Part shown: positions 36,160-44,818 of the stretch, piece after piece
Layout: each line of letters begins with the position of its first letter
How positions within the stretch are numbered: the first letter of the stretch is position 1
NCBI RefSeq assembly: GCF_014650335.1
Contig: NZ_BMUT01000003.1
Location: 40,783 to 104,542, forward strand
Direction of reading: 5' to 3'
DNA length: 63,760 nucleotides
DNA from: Streptomyces hiroshimensis
GTDB taxonomy: Bacteria > Actinomycetota > Actinomycetes > Streptomycetales > Streptomycetaceae
Translations under genes and position numbers: made by a program
Notes under the pieces: generated by a model
What the model was told of the DNA's origin: nothing
Seen by the model: only the letters and a program-made list of their open reading frames with translations
The model's database searches: none

Positions 36160-37080
36160 ATGGATCTCGACGAGGTCGCCGACGAGCTGTACGGGCTGCC
36201 GCCGAAGGAATTCACGGCCGCCAGGGACCAGCGCGCAGCGCAGGCCCGCCAGGCGGGTGAGCGGACGCTCGCCCATGAGATCCGCGCGCTGCGCCGGCCC
36301 ACCGCGGCGGCCTGGGCCGGCAACCTGCTCGCCCGCCACCGGCCCGAGGAAGCCCGGGCTCTCACGGCCTTGGGGGACGGCCTGCGCCGGGCGCACAGGG
36401 AGCTCGACGGCGAACGATTGCGTGAGCTCACGCGCCGGCAGCGCTCCCTCGTCGCCACGCTCGCGCTCCAGGCCCGGCAGCTGGCCGCGGAAAGGGGGCA
36501 GCCGATCAGCGAGGCCGCGCAACAGGAGGTAGAGGCGACGTTGCAGGCGGTCCTCGCGGATCCGGAGGCGGCCCGGGAGTGGACTGCCGGCCGCCTGACG
36601 AAGCCCTTCACCGCCCCGGCCGGGTTCCCCGCCCTCGCCACGGCCGCCGTGCGGCACCTCCCGGCTGCACGCGAGCGTCACCCTGCCGGAGAAGAGGGCC
36701 ACAAGGCCGTGGCTCCGGTGAGCAATCTGGACGCCGCACGGGCTCGGCGTCAAAAACGCGAGCGGGATCAGCAGCTCGCCCGCCACCGGCGCGAGCTTCG
36801 CGAAGCCCAGGACGAGCACCGGGCACGCGAGGACGACTTGGCGCGGGTGCAGAGAGAGTCCGCCCGGGCGCAAGCGGCCGTAACACGTGCCGAAGAGGAG
36901 GTGGAGGCCCTGGAGCAGGAGCTCAAGGCGGCCCGGTCCCGCCATCTCGCCGCGAAGGAAAGCGTGCAGCAGGCACGTATCAGGGAGCGGGACGCCGAGC
37001 GAGCGGCGCAGAAGGCCGCGCGCCGCGCCGAGGCGGCGGCTTCGGACTCAAGGAAACCGGACGACTCCCCCAGCGGCTGA
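36160..37080 (+). CDS. Coiled-coil hypothetical protein
   Basis: 306 residues, no enzyme domain recognised. The N-terminal half is helical with a conserved-looking opening DLDEVADELYGLPPKEFTAARDQRA and RRPTAAAWAGNLLARHRPEEAR. The C-terminal half (about 185-290) is a long coiled coil (RREL-REAQDEH, ARAQAAVTRAEEEVEALEQE). Proteins with this layout are annotated as hypothetical in many Streptomyces genomes. ATG 36160 has GAGGGG about 12 bases upstream. It converges with the MerR gene. Confidence 0.75.
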   Translation: MDLDEVADELYGLPPKEFTAARDQRAAQARQAGERTLAHEIRALRRPTAAAWAGNLLARHRPEEARALTALGDGLRRAHRELDGERLRELTRRQRSLVATLALQARQLAAERGQPISEAAQQEVEATLQAVLADPEAAREWTAGRLTKPFTAPAGFPALATAAVRHLPAARERHPAGEEGHKAVAPVSNLDAARARRQKRERDQQLARHRRELREAQDEHRAREDDLARVQRESARAQAAVTRAEEEVEALEQELKAARSRHLAAKESVQQARIRERDAERAAQKAARRAEAAASDSRKPDDSPSG

Positions 37081-37120
37081 CGCCGCCTGCCGTCTCTCGT
37101 CTGCCGCATGCCAGCCGACC

Positions 37121-37144
37121 GTGCGGCTGTGCGGCTGTGCGGCC
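37121..37144. repeat. Three 8-bp tandem units
   Basis: GTGCGGCT, GTGCGGCT, GTGCGGCC between convergent genes. Confidence 0.9.
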
Positions 37145-37151
37145 GCGGACG

Positions 37152-37823
37152 TCATTCCGTGTCGGGTTCGGGCTTGCCGCCTGCGATGCGGCGGCGGACC
37201 TGGTCCTCCTGAGCGAGCCGCCGCAGCAGTTCGAGCACGGGGGCGGAGAGGGCGAAGACGATGACCGCCTGCTCGGCCAGGGACACCGGGTCGTCGTCGA
37301 AGGTGGCCGCGCGATCGAGGTCCAAGCGGGCGGCGGACCGGGCCAGCTCCGCGTAGGCGACGAGTTCGCCGGGCCGGTAGTCCGCGTCCAGTCGCTTGAG
37401 TTCTCTCAGCGCTGCCGTCAGCCCCTGCACGTGGGGGGAAGTGCCGGGCATCTGCCAGTCCATGGCCGCGATCAGGGCTTCCACCTCTGCTTCCGCGGCC
37501 GATCCGGTCTCCGCTTCCCGGTCGGCGTCACCGACCGGGGACTCCGCGACGGGCACCGGCAGGGCGTAGCTGACCGCCCCCAGGGCGCTCTCGGTGCTGT
37601 GGGCCTGGTCGACGGCCGTCAGGACCTCGCGGGCGGCGGCGATGGAGAGTCCGCCCAGGGTGGTCAGCGCCTTGATCAGTCGCAGGCGCTGGACGTGCTC
37701 CTGCCCGTACTCGGCCAGGGTCGCGGCCGTCGCCTTGCCTGCGGGCAGCAGGCCTTGCCTGCGGAAGTACTTGATGCTGGCGACCGGCACGCCTGTGGTG
37801 CGGCTGAGCTCCGAGATCTTCAT
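37152..37823 (-). CDS. MerR family transcriptional regulator
   Basis: A 223-residue regulator. The N-terminal MerR HTH is MKISELSRTTGVPVASIKYF-RRQGLL, followed by EYGQEHVQRLRLIKALTTLGGLSI. The C-terminal effector domain is long and acidic and not a known metal-binding type (no Cys), closer to drug-sensing members. ATG 37823 has GAGGAAG about five bases upstream. Divergent from a membrane transport protein gene with strong inverted repeats in the 128-base gap, the standard layout of a repressor or activator and its exporter. Confidence 0.92.
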   Translation of the reverse strand: MKISELSRTTGVPVASIKYFRRQGLLPAGKATAATLAEYGQEHVQRLRLIKALTTLGGLSIAAAREVLTAVDQAHSTESALGAVSYALPVPVAESPVGDADREAETGSAAEAEVEALIAAMDWQMPGTSPHVQGLTAALRELKRLDADYRPGELVAYAELARSAARLDLDRAATFDDDPVSLAEQAVIVFALSAPVLELLRRLAQEDQVRRRIAGGKPEPDTE

Positions 37824-37901
37824 GCGACTTCCTCGCTGGTGGTGCTGCCGGGCGTCCTGCGACGACTGGACACTCCTGGAAGATACTGCCACTATCTAGC
37901 T

Positions 37902-37924
37902 ACTGGATACCTTCAGTATCCAGT
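37902..37924. promoter_or_regulatory. MerR operator candidate, perfect 9-bp arms
   Basis: ACTGGATAC-CTTCA-GTATCCAGT is a perfect inverted repeat with 5-base spacer. Weaker repeats flank it (AGATA ... TATCT at 37881-37897; AGTTA ... TAACT at 37922-37941). All lie between the divergent MerR and permease starts. Confidence 0.75.
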
Positions 37925-37951
37925 TACTCTAGGTAATAACTCGGAGCGAAT

Positions 37952-39256
37952 ATGCCTTCCCCCGAGCCCTCCTCCGTACTCCGCAGCCCGCGGCTGTGGA
38001 TCGGTTCAGGCCTCATCGTCGCGGTGGTCTCCATCTTGTTCGCCCTGCTCTACGTCGGCGGCAACGTGAACCCCAAGGGCAATCTGCGCGACCTGCCCAT
38101 CGCACTGGTCAACAGCGACCGCGGCGCCGACGCCAACGGCAAACACCTCAACCTCGGCGACCAGGTCGTCTCCGGGATCGAGAAGTCCGCCGCGAGCAAC
38201 CACAGCTTCTCCTGGCAGGTCGTCAGCCGGCAGGAGGCCGACAAGCGGCTCGGCAAGGGCAAGGTCTACGGCGCGCTCGTCGTGCCGGAGAACTTCACCG
38301 CCACGGTGGCCGGGCTGACCAGCCCGAAGCCGGCGGAGACCACCCGGCCGACCCTGACGGTGCTGACCAACCAGTCCGCCGGCAGCATCGGTTCCTCCAT
38401 GGCCAGCCAGGCGAACCAGAAGGCGGCCCACGCCGCCTCCGCCCAGCTCGGCAAGGAACTCCTCAACCGCGCCGCCGCCCAGAAGGCCCAGCTCGCCCCG
38501 GCGGCCAAGCTGATGCTCACCGATCCCGTGAACGTCGAGGTGGCGGACGGCCACCCGCTCGGCACGCACAGCGCCATGGGTCTGAGCGCCTTCTACTACG
38601 CGCTGGTCCTCATCGTCTGCGGCATGCTCGGCGCCAACGCGATCGTCTCCCAGGTCGACACCGCGCTCGGCTACCTGCACACCGACTTCGGCCCCTTCCG
38701 CCAGCGCATGCCCGTCCGGCACACGAGCCGGGTCCGCACGCTGGCCGTCGGCACGGTGCTCATGCTCGGTCTCTCCCTGGTCATGGGCTCCCTCGTCGAG
38801 CTCGCCACGGTCGGCATCCTGGGCATGGACGCCTCCCACCTCGGCCTGCTGTGGCTCTACTCCGTGGGCACGATCGCGGCCGTCGGCGTCAGCGCGCTGG
38901 CACTGCTCGCCGTCTTCGGCACGCCCGGCATGCTGATCTCCACCATCGTCTTCGTCGCCATGGCCGTCCCGTCCTCCGGAGCGACCGTGCCGCTGGAGGC
39001 GCTGCCCGGCTTCTTCCACACGCTCTCGGAATTCGAGCCGCTCCGGCAGATCACCGGGGGCATGCGCTCCATCCTCTACTACGACGCCCAGGCCGACGCC
39101 GGCCTCAGCCGCGCCTGGATCTCCATGGGCATCGCCCTGGCCGCCGCCGTGCTCTTCGGCTTCGGCGTCACCCGCTTCTACGACCGCAAGGGGCTGCACC
39201 GCATCCCCCGCCCCGCCGAATCCGCCGAGGCTGCGGCGGCGCCTGCCGCAGCCTAG
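37952..39256 (+). CDS. YhgE/Pip-type ABC-2-like membrane protein
   Basis: A 434-residue membrane protein. One helix near residues 17-37 (LIVAVVSILFALLYVGGNV), a large extracytoplasmic domain (PIALVNSDRGA, VYGALVVPENFTATV, TNQSAGSIG) and five or six helices in the C-terminal half (about 205-415). This matches the DUF3533/YhgE-Pip group of ABC-2-type transporters, linked to export of lipids, drugs or ESX-like substrates. There is no ATPase gene beside it. Controlled by the divergent MerR regulator. A strong hairpin terminator follows. Confidence 0.87.
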   Translation: MPSPEPSSVLRSPRLWIGSGLIVAVVSILFALLYVGGNVNPKGNLRDLPIALVNSDRGADANGKHLNLGDQVVSGIEKSAASNHSFSWQVVSRQEADKRLGKGKVYGALVVPENFTATVAGLTSPKPAETTRPTLTVLTNQSAGSIGSSMASQANQKAAHAASAQLGKELLNRAAAQKAQLAPAAKLMLTDPVNVEVADGHPLGTHSAMGLSAFYYALVLIVCGMLGANAIVSQVDTALGYLHTDFGPFRQRMPVRHTSRVRTLAVGTVLMLGLSLVMGSLVELATVGILGMDASHLGLLWLYSVGTIAAVGVSALALLAVFGTPGMLISTIVFVAMAVPSSGATVPLEALPGFFHTLSEFEPLRQITGGMRSILYYDAQADAGLSRAWISMGIALAAAVLFGFGVTRFYDRKGLHRIPRPAESAEAAAAPAAA

Positions 39257-39297
39257 ACAGCTCTGGAAGGCGCCCAGAAGGCGTCGGCGAAGAAGGA

Positions 39298-39334
39298 CCA
39301 GTGAGCCCCGGCGTCTATCGCCGGGGCTCACTGG
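39298..39334 (+). terminator. Strong hairpin terminator, 16-bp perfect stem
   Basis: CCAGTGAGCCCCGGCG and its exact complement around the loop TCTAT, 41 bases after the permease stop codon. Confidence 0.95.
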
Positions 39335-39411
39335 CTGGGCATCGCACCCAGCAGTCACCCACTCGAGGGGTGTCGCTGTGTCCCTGCCGCTCCGTACCGG
39401 GTCCCGGCTGC

Positions 39412-39738
39412 ATGCTCGACTTCATGACCCCGTTCCACCGGCCTCTGCCGGGCCGCGTCCTCGCCGGCATCGTCGCCGGCACCGTCGGCGGCGCCGGCAT
39501 CGGCCTGCTCATGGTGGCCGCGTCGGCCGCCCCCGCTGCCGCCCTCTCCTCCCCTGGCCCGCCGGCACCCGCGCGCCCGCCGGTGATCGGACAGGCCGTC
39601 AGCCTGACCTGCGACGCCTTCGGACCGACGCTGTTCGTACGTCTTCCCACTCAGCTCTCCTCTCTCCCCGCAAAGGCCACTCCGGAGCTGAAAGGCTTCC
39701 CCGATTGTCTTCACGGCCTGAAGCCGCCCGGAGACTGA
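39412..39738 (+). CDS. Small secreted hypothetical protein
   Basis: 108 residues if started at ATG 39412; the ATG at 39424 (MTPFHRPLPG) is an alternative. A signal-peptide-like segment (LAGIVAGTVGGAGIGLLMVA) ends near APAAA. The mature part is short and proline-rich with two cysteines (LTCDAFGP and FPDCLHG), likely one disulfide. No family recognised and the ribosome binding site is weak. Confidence 0.55.
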   Translation: MLDFMTPFHRPLPGRVLAGIVAGTVGGAGIGLLMVAASAAPAAALSSPGPPAPARPPVIGQAVSLTCDAFGPTLFVRLPTQLSSLPAKATPELKGFPDCLHGLKPPGD

Positions 39739-39840
39739 CTCCTCGGCGAGGCCGACCGCCGGACGCATGCCACCGACCGGCGCACGCCGCGTTCGAAAAC
39801 CCGTGTGCGTCTGCTCGCGTGCTTCTGGGATCATGCCCGG

Positions 39841-42012
39841 ATGTCACACCGTCTCGAGCCCCTGGTCATCCGGCACACCCGCCGCCTCCCTCTCCCCTCC
39901 GGTCCTGTCGGGCAGGGCGGGGTCGCGGCGCGGCAGTTCGACGCCGCGCTGTTGTCCGTGGGCTTCAAGCTCTCGGCAGACCTGATGGAGCGTCTGTCGG
40001 GGCTGACCGAGGGGACGGTCGTCGAGATCGCCGCGCGCACGCTGGACACCGTCCGTGAGATGGCCGGCGATCACGTCCGGCACAACGTCTACTTCGTCGA
40101 CTTCCCTGCCAACGTGCCGGACACGTTCGACTTCTGGATGTGGTGCATCGCCGAGGCGCTCGCCGACGACGCCTCGCGCGACGGCACGCTCGCCCGGCTC
40201 AGCACCGGCGTGGTCGACCTGCTCACCCTCCCGTCGTACGGCAGCTACCAGCACACCTACGCCGAGATGCTCGCCGCTCACGACGAGCTGATCGCCGCCG
40301 CGGGCGACCGCATGACGGTCCTGCACCTGGGCGGTACCCCGGACGGCGAGGTCACCGCCCTGTACCTGGCCATGGCCGGCAGCACCACGCCGCTGGGCGA
40401 GGAGGGCCTGCGCGACCTTCGTCTGCTCGCCGGGGCTTGCGCCGACGGCCCGCAGCCCGAGGTGATCCCGGTCCGGGAGAACCGCGCCGTCGTCAACCTC
40501 GCCCGCCTCCATGCCGGCGCGGACCTCCTGCTGGACACCGTCACCGATGTGCTCCGCCTGGCCTGCGCCCTGTCGGACGGCGACGTGACCCTCACCGAAC
40601 CGACCCGGTTCTCTTCGCTGTCCCGGCCGCTCCGCCGCGCCCTGCTCGCCGGCCTCGACTCGGTCGTCGCGGCGGCCCCCGCCAAGCTCGCCGACGTCAG
40701 CGCGCACCGTGAGATGTTCAAGCGGCTGGGCGAGCGCCTCCACCCCCATGAGTACCCGCGCTGGCCGCACGCCGCCGACGTATTCGCCGTCGCCCGGGGC
40801 GAGAAGGAGGCCCGGTCCTTCGACAGCCGCATCGAGGAACTGATCGGCACGGACGACATCGGCGGGGCGGTGCGGCTGCTGACGGCAGCGCCGGGCAAGC
40901 TGTTCCGTTCCCTGGACCGCCTGCTGCGCATGTGCCGCACCCAGGACGAGCGCGACGCCGTCGTGACCGCCGCCGAGCAGGCCGCCCCGCAGGTCTCCGG
41001 CCGGGTCCTGTTGTCGGTCCGCGAACACTTCCACAACCGCACCCGGGAGGCCGGCGAGCGGCGCGTCTTCATCAACCGTCTCGGCCGCGCCTGGGTCACC
41101 GCCGACACCCGTCCCCCCGTGCTGCCTCCCGAGCGCACGCGCCTGATCGCCGCCCTGGACGCGGAGACGCGCCGCCGCCTCCCCGAGCCGGGGCATCTGC
41201 TGATCGACCCCGACGTCCTCGACGTCGCGCTCCCGCTCAGCGGCAAGGCCACGGCCGCCGGCCTGGGTGTGCTGCCCCGCGGCTCCCTCTCCCCTGTCGA
41301 CGGCGAGCTGCTGCGCTTCTTCACCTACTGGAAGCAGACCAGCCACACCACCGACTTCGACCTGTCGGCGCTCATGCTCCGCGCCGACTACTCCACGCTC
41401 TCCTGGCTGTCCTACACCGCCCTCACCGCTGTCGAGGGCGAGCACTCCGGCGACATCACCAACGCACCCGAGGGCGCCTCGGAGTTCATCAACCTGCGCC
41501 TCGGCGCCGTGCGCGGCGCATTCATCGTCCCTCAGGTCAACATCTTCTCGGGAGAGGGCTTCGAGGAGGTCGAGGAGTCGTTCTTCGGCTTCATGCTGCG
41601 CGACGCCGAGCAGGAAGGCCGCCCCTTCGAGGCGCGTACCGTGCGCATGAAGTCGGAGCTGCGCGGCCCGGGCAAGGTCGCACTGCCACTGGCGTTCCTG
41701 CGCGGCGATGACGGCCGCTGGCAAGCCAAATGGCTGCACCTGTACCTGAAGGGCAACCCGAGTTCCAACCGGGTCGAGGGGAACCGCGTATCGGTCGCCA
41801 CGCTGCTGCGCGGCATCGTCGAGCGTGACTACCTCACGGTCCGGTATCTCACCGACCTGATGAACGACCGGGCCACAGCCACCACCTTGTGGGACGGCAA
41901 GAGTGTTCCGGACGGCCCCGTCACGTATATCGGCCTGGAACGCCCGGAGGGACTCCACGCGGACTCTCTGATCATCACTCCGGAAAACCTGCGCGACCTG
42001 ATCCCCGCCTGA
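39841..42012 (+). CDS. Large protein with TerD-like C-terminal domain
   Basis: 723 residues. The C-terminal ~200 residues resemble TerD-family calcium-binding stress domains: DFDLSALML then SWLSYTAL, HSGDITNAPEGASEFINLRL and FSGEGFEEVEESFFGFMLRD. The rest is helical, with SLSRPLRRALLAGLDSV and RSLDRLLRMCRTQDERD; it recalls the MXAN_6230/SCO0854 family, but I see no RING-type Cys/His set at the N terminus. TerD proteins bind calcium and are linked to tellurite, phage and envelope stress. No other ter genes are nearby. Start at ATG 39841 is chosen by similarity; the frame extends to GTG 39805. Confidence 0.75.
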   Translation: MSHRLEPLVIRHTRRLPLPSGPVGQGGVAARQFDAALLSVGFKLSADLMERLSGLTEGTVVEIAARTLDTVREMAGDHVRHNVYFVDFPANVPDTFDFWMWCIAEALADDASRDGTLARLSTGVVDLLTLPSYGSYQHTYAEMLAAHDELIAAAGDRMTVLHLGGTPDGEVTALYLAMAGSTTPLGEEGLRDLRLLAGACADGPQPEVIPVRENRAVVNLARLHAGADLLLDTVTDVLRLACALSDGDVTLTEPTRFSSLSRPLRRALLAGLDSVVAAAPAKLADVSAHREMFKRLGERLHPHEYPRWPHAADVFAVARGEKEARSFDSRIEELIGTDDIGGAVRLLTAAPGKLFRSLDRLLRMCRTQDERDAVVTAAEQAAPQVSGRVLLSVREHFHNRTREAGERRVFINRLGRAWVTADTRPPVLPPERTRLIAALDAETRRRLPEPGHLLIDPDVLDVALPLSGKATAAGLGVLPRGSLSPVDGELLRFFTYWKQTSHTTDFDLSALMLRADYSTLSWLSYTALTAVEGEHSGDITNAPEGASEFINLRLGAVRGAFIVPQVNIFSGEGFEEVEESFFGFMLRDAEQEGRPFEARTVRMKSELRGPGKVALPLAFLRGDDGRWQAKWLHLYLKGNPSSNRVEGNRVSVATLLRGIVERDYLTVRYLTDLMNDRATATTLWDGKSVPDGPVTYIGLERPEGLHADSLIITPENLRDLIPA

Positions 42013-42097
42013 CTGCTAGCCTTGGATCAGGCGAGGCCATGAACGGACTTCCTTCTCACACCTCACTGAATCTAGTCCCTTCGCTTTCCTCGCCTTC

Positions 42098-42139
42098 AAC
42101 GCCGGAGCCGGGTGCCATTCGGTACCCGGCTCCGGCGTT
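42098..42139. terminator. Bidirectional terminator, 19-bp stem
   Basis: A 19-bp stem with one G-T wobble around the loop ATTC, followed by TTTTCGTT on the plus strand, between convergent TerD-like and phosphatase genes. Confidence 0.92.
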
Positions 42140-42144
42140 TTCGT

Positions 42145-43314
42145 TCACTCGGCGACCGCCTCCACATGATCGCCGGTGTCCTCGCAGCGTTCGACGAGGA
42201 GCATCGCCACGTCGTCCGCCAGGCTCCCTCCGGTGTGCCGGAGCAGGCCCTGGTGCAGATGGTCGAGGAACTCCTGCGGAGTGCCGGCCTCGACCGCTTC
42301 CACGGCTTCGGCCAACGGGAAGAAGTCGTTGTCGCGGTTGCGGGCTTCGATCACGCCGTCGGTGTAGAGGAGGAGACGGTCGCCGGGGGCGAACGGGAAG
42401 CTCTCCGCCTCGGAGAGTCCGATGACGACGTCCTCCAGCCCCAGCGGCGGCTGCGGGGAGGCGGGTATCAGCAGGCGGGCCTCGCCCCGGTGCAGTACGA
42501 GCGGAGGCGGGTGGCCGCGGTTGACCACGTCGACGACGGGCTCTTCCGGCACCTGGGCCACGAGCGCGGTGACGAATCCCTCCGCCAGGGATTCCTCGCC
42601 GAACGCGCCCGGCACGGCGCGCTCCCGCCTCAGCGAGGCCATGCAGTGGTCCATGACCTCGGCCAGGTCCTGTTCGTAGTGCGCGGCCTCCCGGAAGGCG
42701 CCCAGCACGGCGGCGGCCGCGCGCACGGCGGGCAGCCCCTTGCCCCGGACGTCCCCTACAAGCATCCGGACCCCGTAGCGGGTCTGCACGGCTTCGTACA
42801 GGTCACCGCCGATCTGCGCGCCCTTCTCGGCCGCGAGGTACATGCTGGCTGCCCGGACCGGGTCCAGCCGGGCGGGTACGGGACGGAGGACGACGTCTTG
42901 CGCCACCGCGGCGATGCGGCGTACCTGGTCGAGCTCACTCTGCCGGCGCGTGCGCACGGCGCTGCTCGTCGCGATGCTCGCCACGGACACCATGAAGAGA
43001 GCCAGAAAATTGGAGTAGACCTGCTGGCTGCCCCACGCCTGGTTGTAGGTGGCCGTGCACACGCTGACAGCGGTGGCGAGGGCCGCCGCGGCGACGGTGC
43101 CCCTGGGGCCCATCGTGACCGCGGCCAGCGCCGGTGTCGCAGTGAGGAGAGGGCCGGTGTACAGGAAGTGTGCAGGTGAGAACTCGATGCCCACCACGAG
43201 GAGGGCGATCGCGAACGGCAGGCACTGCCCCAGCGTGAACAGGTTCCGGTTGTGGGCGTCCCGGCTGTGGGCGTCCGTTCCCGTTCGAGGGGGCGAGCGG
43301 AAAAGCCACCGCAT
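42145..43314 (-). CDS. Membrane SpoIIE-type PP2C phosphatase
   Basis: 389 residues. The first ~135 carry about four membrane helices (LPFAIALLVVGIEF, LAAVTMGPRGTVAAAALATA, FLALFMVSVASI). The SpoIIE/RsbU phosphatase domain follows (about 160-380), with AAEKGAQIGGDLYEAV and LVGDVRGKGLPAV carrying metal-binding Asp residues, VNRGHPPPLVL, and DRLLLYTDGVIEARN. It would dephosphorylate an anti-anti-sigma factor. ATG 43314 has GGGGGAG nine bases upstream. No anti-sigma gene is adjacent. Confidence 0.92.
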   Translation of the reverse strand: MRWLFRSPPRTGTDAHSRDAHNRNLFTLGQCLPFAIALLVVGIEFSPAHFLYTGPLLTATPALAAVTMGPRGTVAAAALATAVSVCTATYNQAWGSQQVYSNFLALFMVSVASIATSSAVRTRRQSELDQVRRIAAVAQDVVLRPVPARLDPVRAASMYLAAEKGAQIGGDLYEAVQTRYGVRMLVGDVRGKGLPAVRAAAAVLGAFREAAHYEQDLAEVMDHCMASLRRERAVPGAFGEESLAEGFVTALVAQVPEEPVVDVVNRGHPPPLVLHRGEARLLIPASPQPPLGLEDVVIGLSEAESFPFAPGDRLLLYTDGVIEARNRDNDFFPLAEAVEAVEAGTPQEFLDHLHQGLLRHTGGSLADDVAMLLVERCEDTGDHVEAVAE

Positions 43315-43447
43315 GATTACAGGCTCCCCCGTGGAGCCTCGGAGGTCCACTCGCGCCGGTCCCGGCTCTACGAGGAGTCGTCGATGGAGTCCCGCAGCTG
43401 CCTGGCGGCGTAATGCGCTGTTCAACCACCCACCCGGGGTACATAGC

Positions 43448-44101
43448 ATGCACATGACACGCACGCGCGCGGTTAAGAAGATGACCACCGCACTGGGAAT
43501 CGCACTCACCGCCTGCGGCGGTAACGGAAGCGGCAAGGAATCCGGCGCTCCCGAGGAGGGTGCGACGAAGAGCGAGAGCAGCAAGGCGACTCCGGCCGCG
43601 AGGGTCGAGTGGAGCCCCGCGCTGACGATGGGCCAGCCGGCTCCGGGGCTGTACGAGCCCAAGAATTCCGAGGGCGGGAAGTTCCAGGTGACAGCTACGA
43701 AGATCGTCAAGGGAACCCGGAAACAGCTGGAGGAGGGCCACTACGTCGATGCCGACCGGAATCTGGAGGGCGGCACCCCGTACTACGTGTACGTGACGTA
43801 CACGCTGAAGGAAGGGAAGCCGAGCGTCGTCAATTCCGACCTCAATGCCCAGGCCGTGGTCCTCGATGAGAACGGCGAACCGGCAGCGGAGCGACCCGTC
43901 ATCCACTCGGGCTTCGACGAGGGTGGTTGCCCGGTGGACAAGGTCTACATGAGCTGGGACATCGGCGAGCAGCGCACCATGTGCTCGATCTACATCGCGA
44001 AGGCGAATGCGAAGCAGCCTGCCCGACTCGCCTGGAGCGCGGACGCGACGACCGCCGACGACTACAAGAAGGGCGCCTCGTGGGGGTGGACCACCCGGTG
44101 A
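43448..44101 (+). CDS. Secreted lipoprotein
   Basis: 217 residues. The signal ends in a lipobox, GIALTACGGNG, with the lipid-modified Cys at about residue 23. The mature part is a beta-rich DUF4352-like domain (FQVTATKIVKGT, YYVYVTYTLKEG, AQAVVLDENGEP) with two cysteines (EGGCPVDK and RTMCSIYI) likely forming a disulfide. Start ATG 43448 with GGGGT seven bases before. Divergent from the SpoIIE phosphatase with 133 bases between. Confidence 0.85.
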   Translation: MHMTRTRAVKKMTTALGIALTACGGNGSGKESGAPEEGATKSESSKATPAARVEWSPALTMGQPAPGLYEPKNSEGGKFQVTATKIVKGTRKQLEEGHYVDADRNLEGGTPYYVYVTYTLKEGKPSVVNSDLNAQAVVLDENGEPAAERPVIHSGFDEGGCPVDKVYMSWDIGEQRTMCSIYIAKANAKQPARLAWSADATTADDYKKGASWGWTTR

Positions 44102-44169
44102 CCGGGCACACGACGAACTCGTCTTGGCCGCCCTTGCCCGGCGTCAACCCGGCCTTCCGCGACTGAGCC

Positions 44170-44712
44170 TCAACGCCGCGCGTGGCGGATCTTCAACCGT
44201 CCGAACCCCATGGTCCCGGAGATCCGGATTCTCGGCCCTCCGGGGCCGGAGGACAGCCGGGTCTTGTAGAGCGTGTCCTTCCACCCGGTATGCAGATCAT
44301 CGAGGTCGACGATCGCGTCTCGAGGCACCGTGATCCTGGCCCTGCCGGTGCCGAGTTGCAACTCGATGTCAACTACCGGATGCTCGATGACCGCCCGGGA
44401 CAAGTCCAGGTACACCCTTCCGAATGCGGACGCAACCTTGAGGGTCCGAGGTACCCGCCATGCGCCGCGCCGTTTGATCCGCCCGCCGGCGGCGGCAATC
44501 GTGGACGCCGTGCCCGCCTTCTCCTCCGGCAACGAGGCAAGAACCGGCACAAGCTCGCTGTGCGTCTTGGCGATGAGCACCTGGTGGAGGCGTTCGTCCA
44601 TCTCCTCGTGCGAGATGTGCCCTTCGGCGTACGCCTCCTGCACGCGCTGCACGGCCGTGTCGCGGTCGTCTTCGCCGAACGGTGACGGCGGGTCTTCCGG
44701 CAGAGAACTCAC
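44170..44712 (-). CDS. DUF1707 SHOCT-like protein
   Basis: 180 residues from GTG 44712 (AGGA eight bases upstream). The N-terminal DUF1707 helix pair is RDTAVQRVQEAYAEGHISHE and EEMDERLHQVLIAKTHSELVPVLASL. The C-terminal half is a beta-repeat domain (VVDIELQLGTGRARITVP) like the LiaF/YvqF cell-wall-stress C-terminal domain. No membrane helix. A probable envelope stress accessory of unknown mechanism. Divergent from the 2H phosphoesterase gene. Confidence 0.88.
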   Translation of the reverse strand: MSSLPEDPPSPFGEDDRDTAVQRVQEAYAEGHISHEEMDERLHQVLIAKTHSELVPVLASLPEEKAGTASTIAAAGGRIKRRGAWRVPRTLKVASAFGRVYLDLSRAVIEHPVVDIELQLGTGRARITVPRDAIVDLDDLHTGWKDTLYKTRLSSGPGGPRIRISGTMGFGRLKIRHARR

Positions 44713-44818
44713 CGTCTCATCCTAGTGCCGTATCAGCGATGCGAGCATGCCAAGGTCCGTAGAGAGTCGTCCACTTCAACTGGTTCCGGCTCGATATCAG
44801 GTGACACCATACGGTGCC

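Noticed and set aside
39298..39334. Long inverted repeat considered as a mobile element end
   Set aside because: A single 16-bp stem with a 5-base loop after a gene stop is a terminator; no partner repeat or transposase is nearby.
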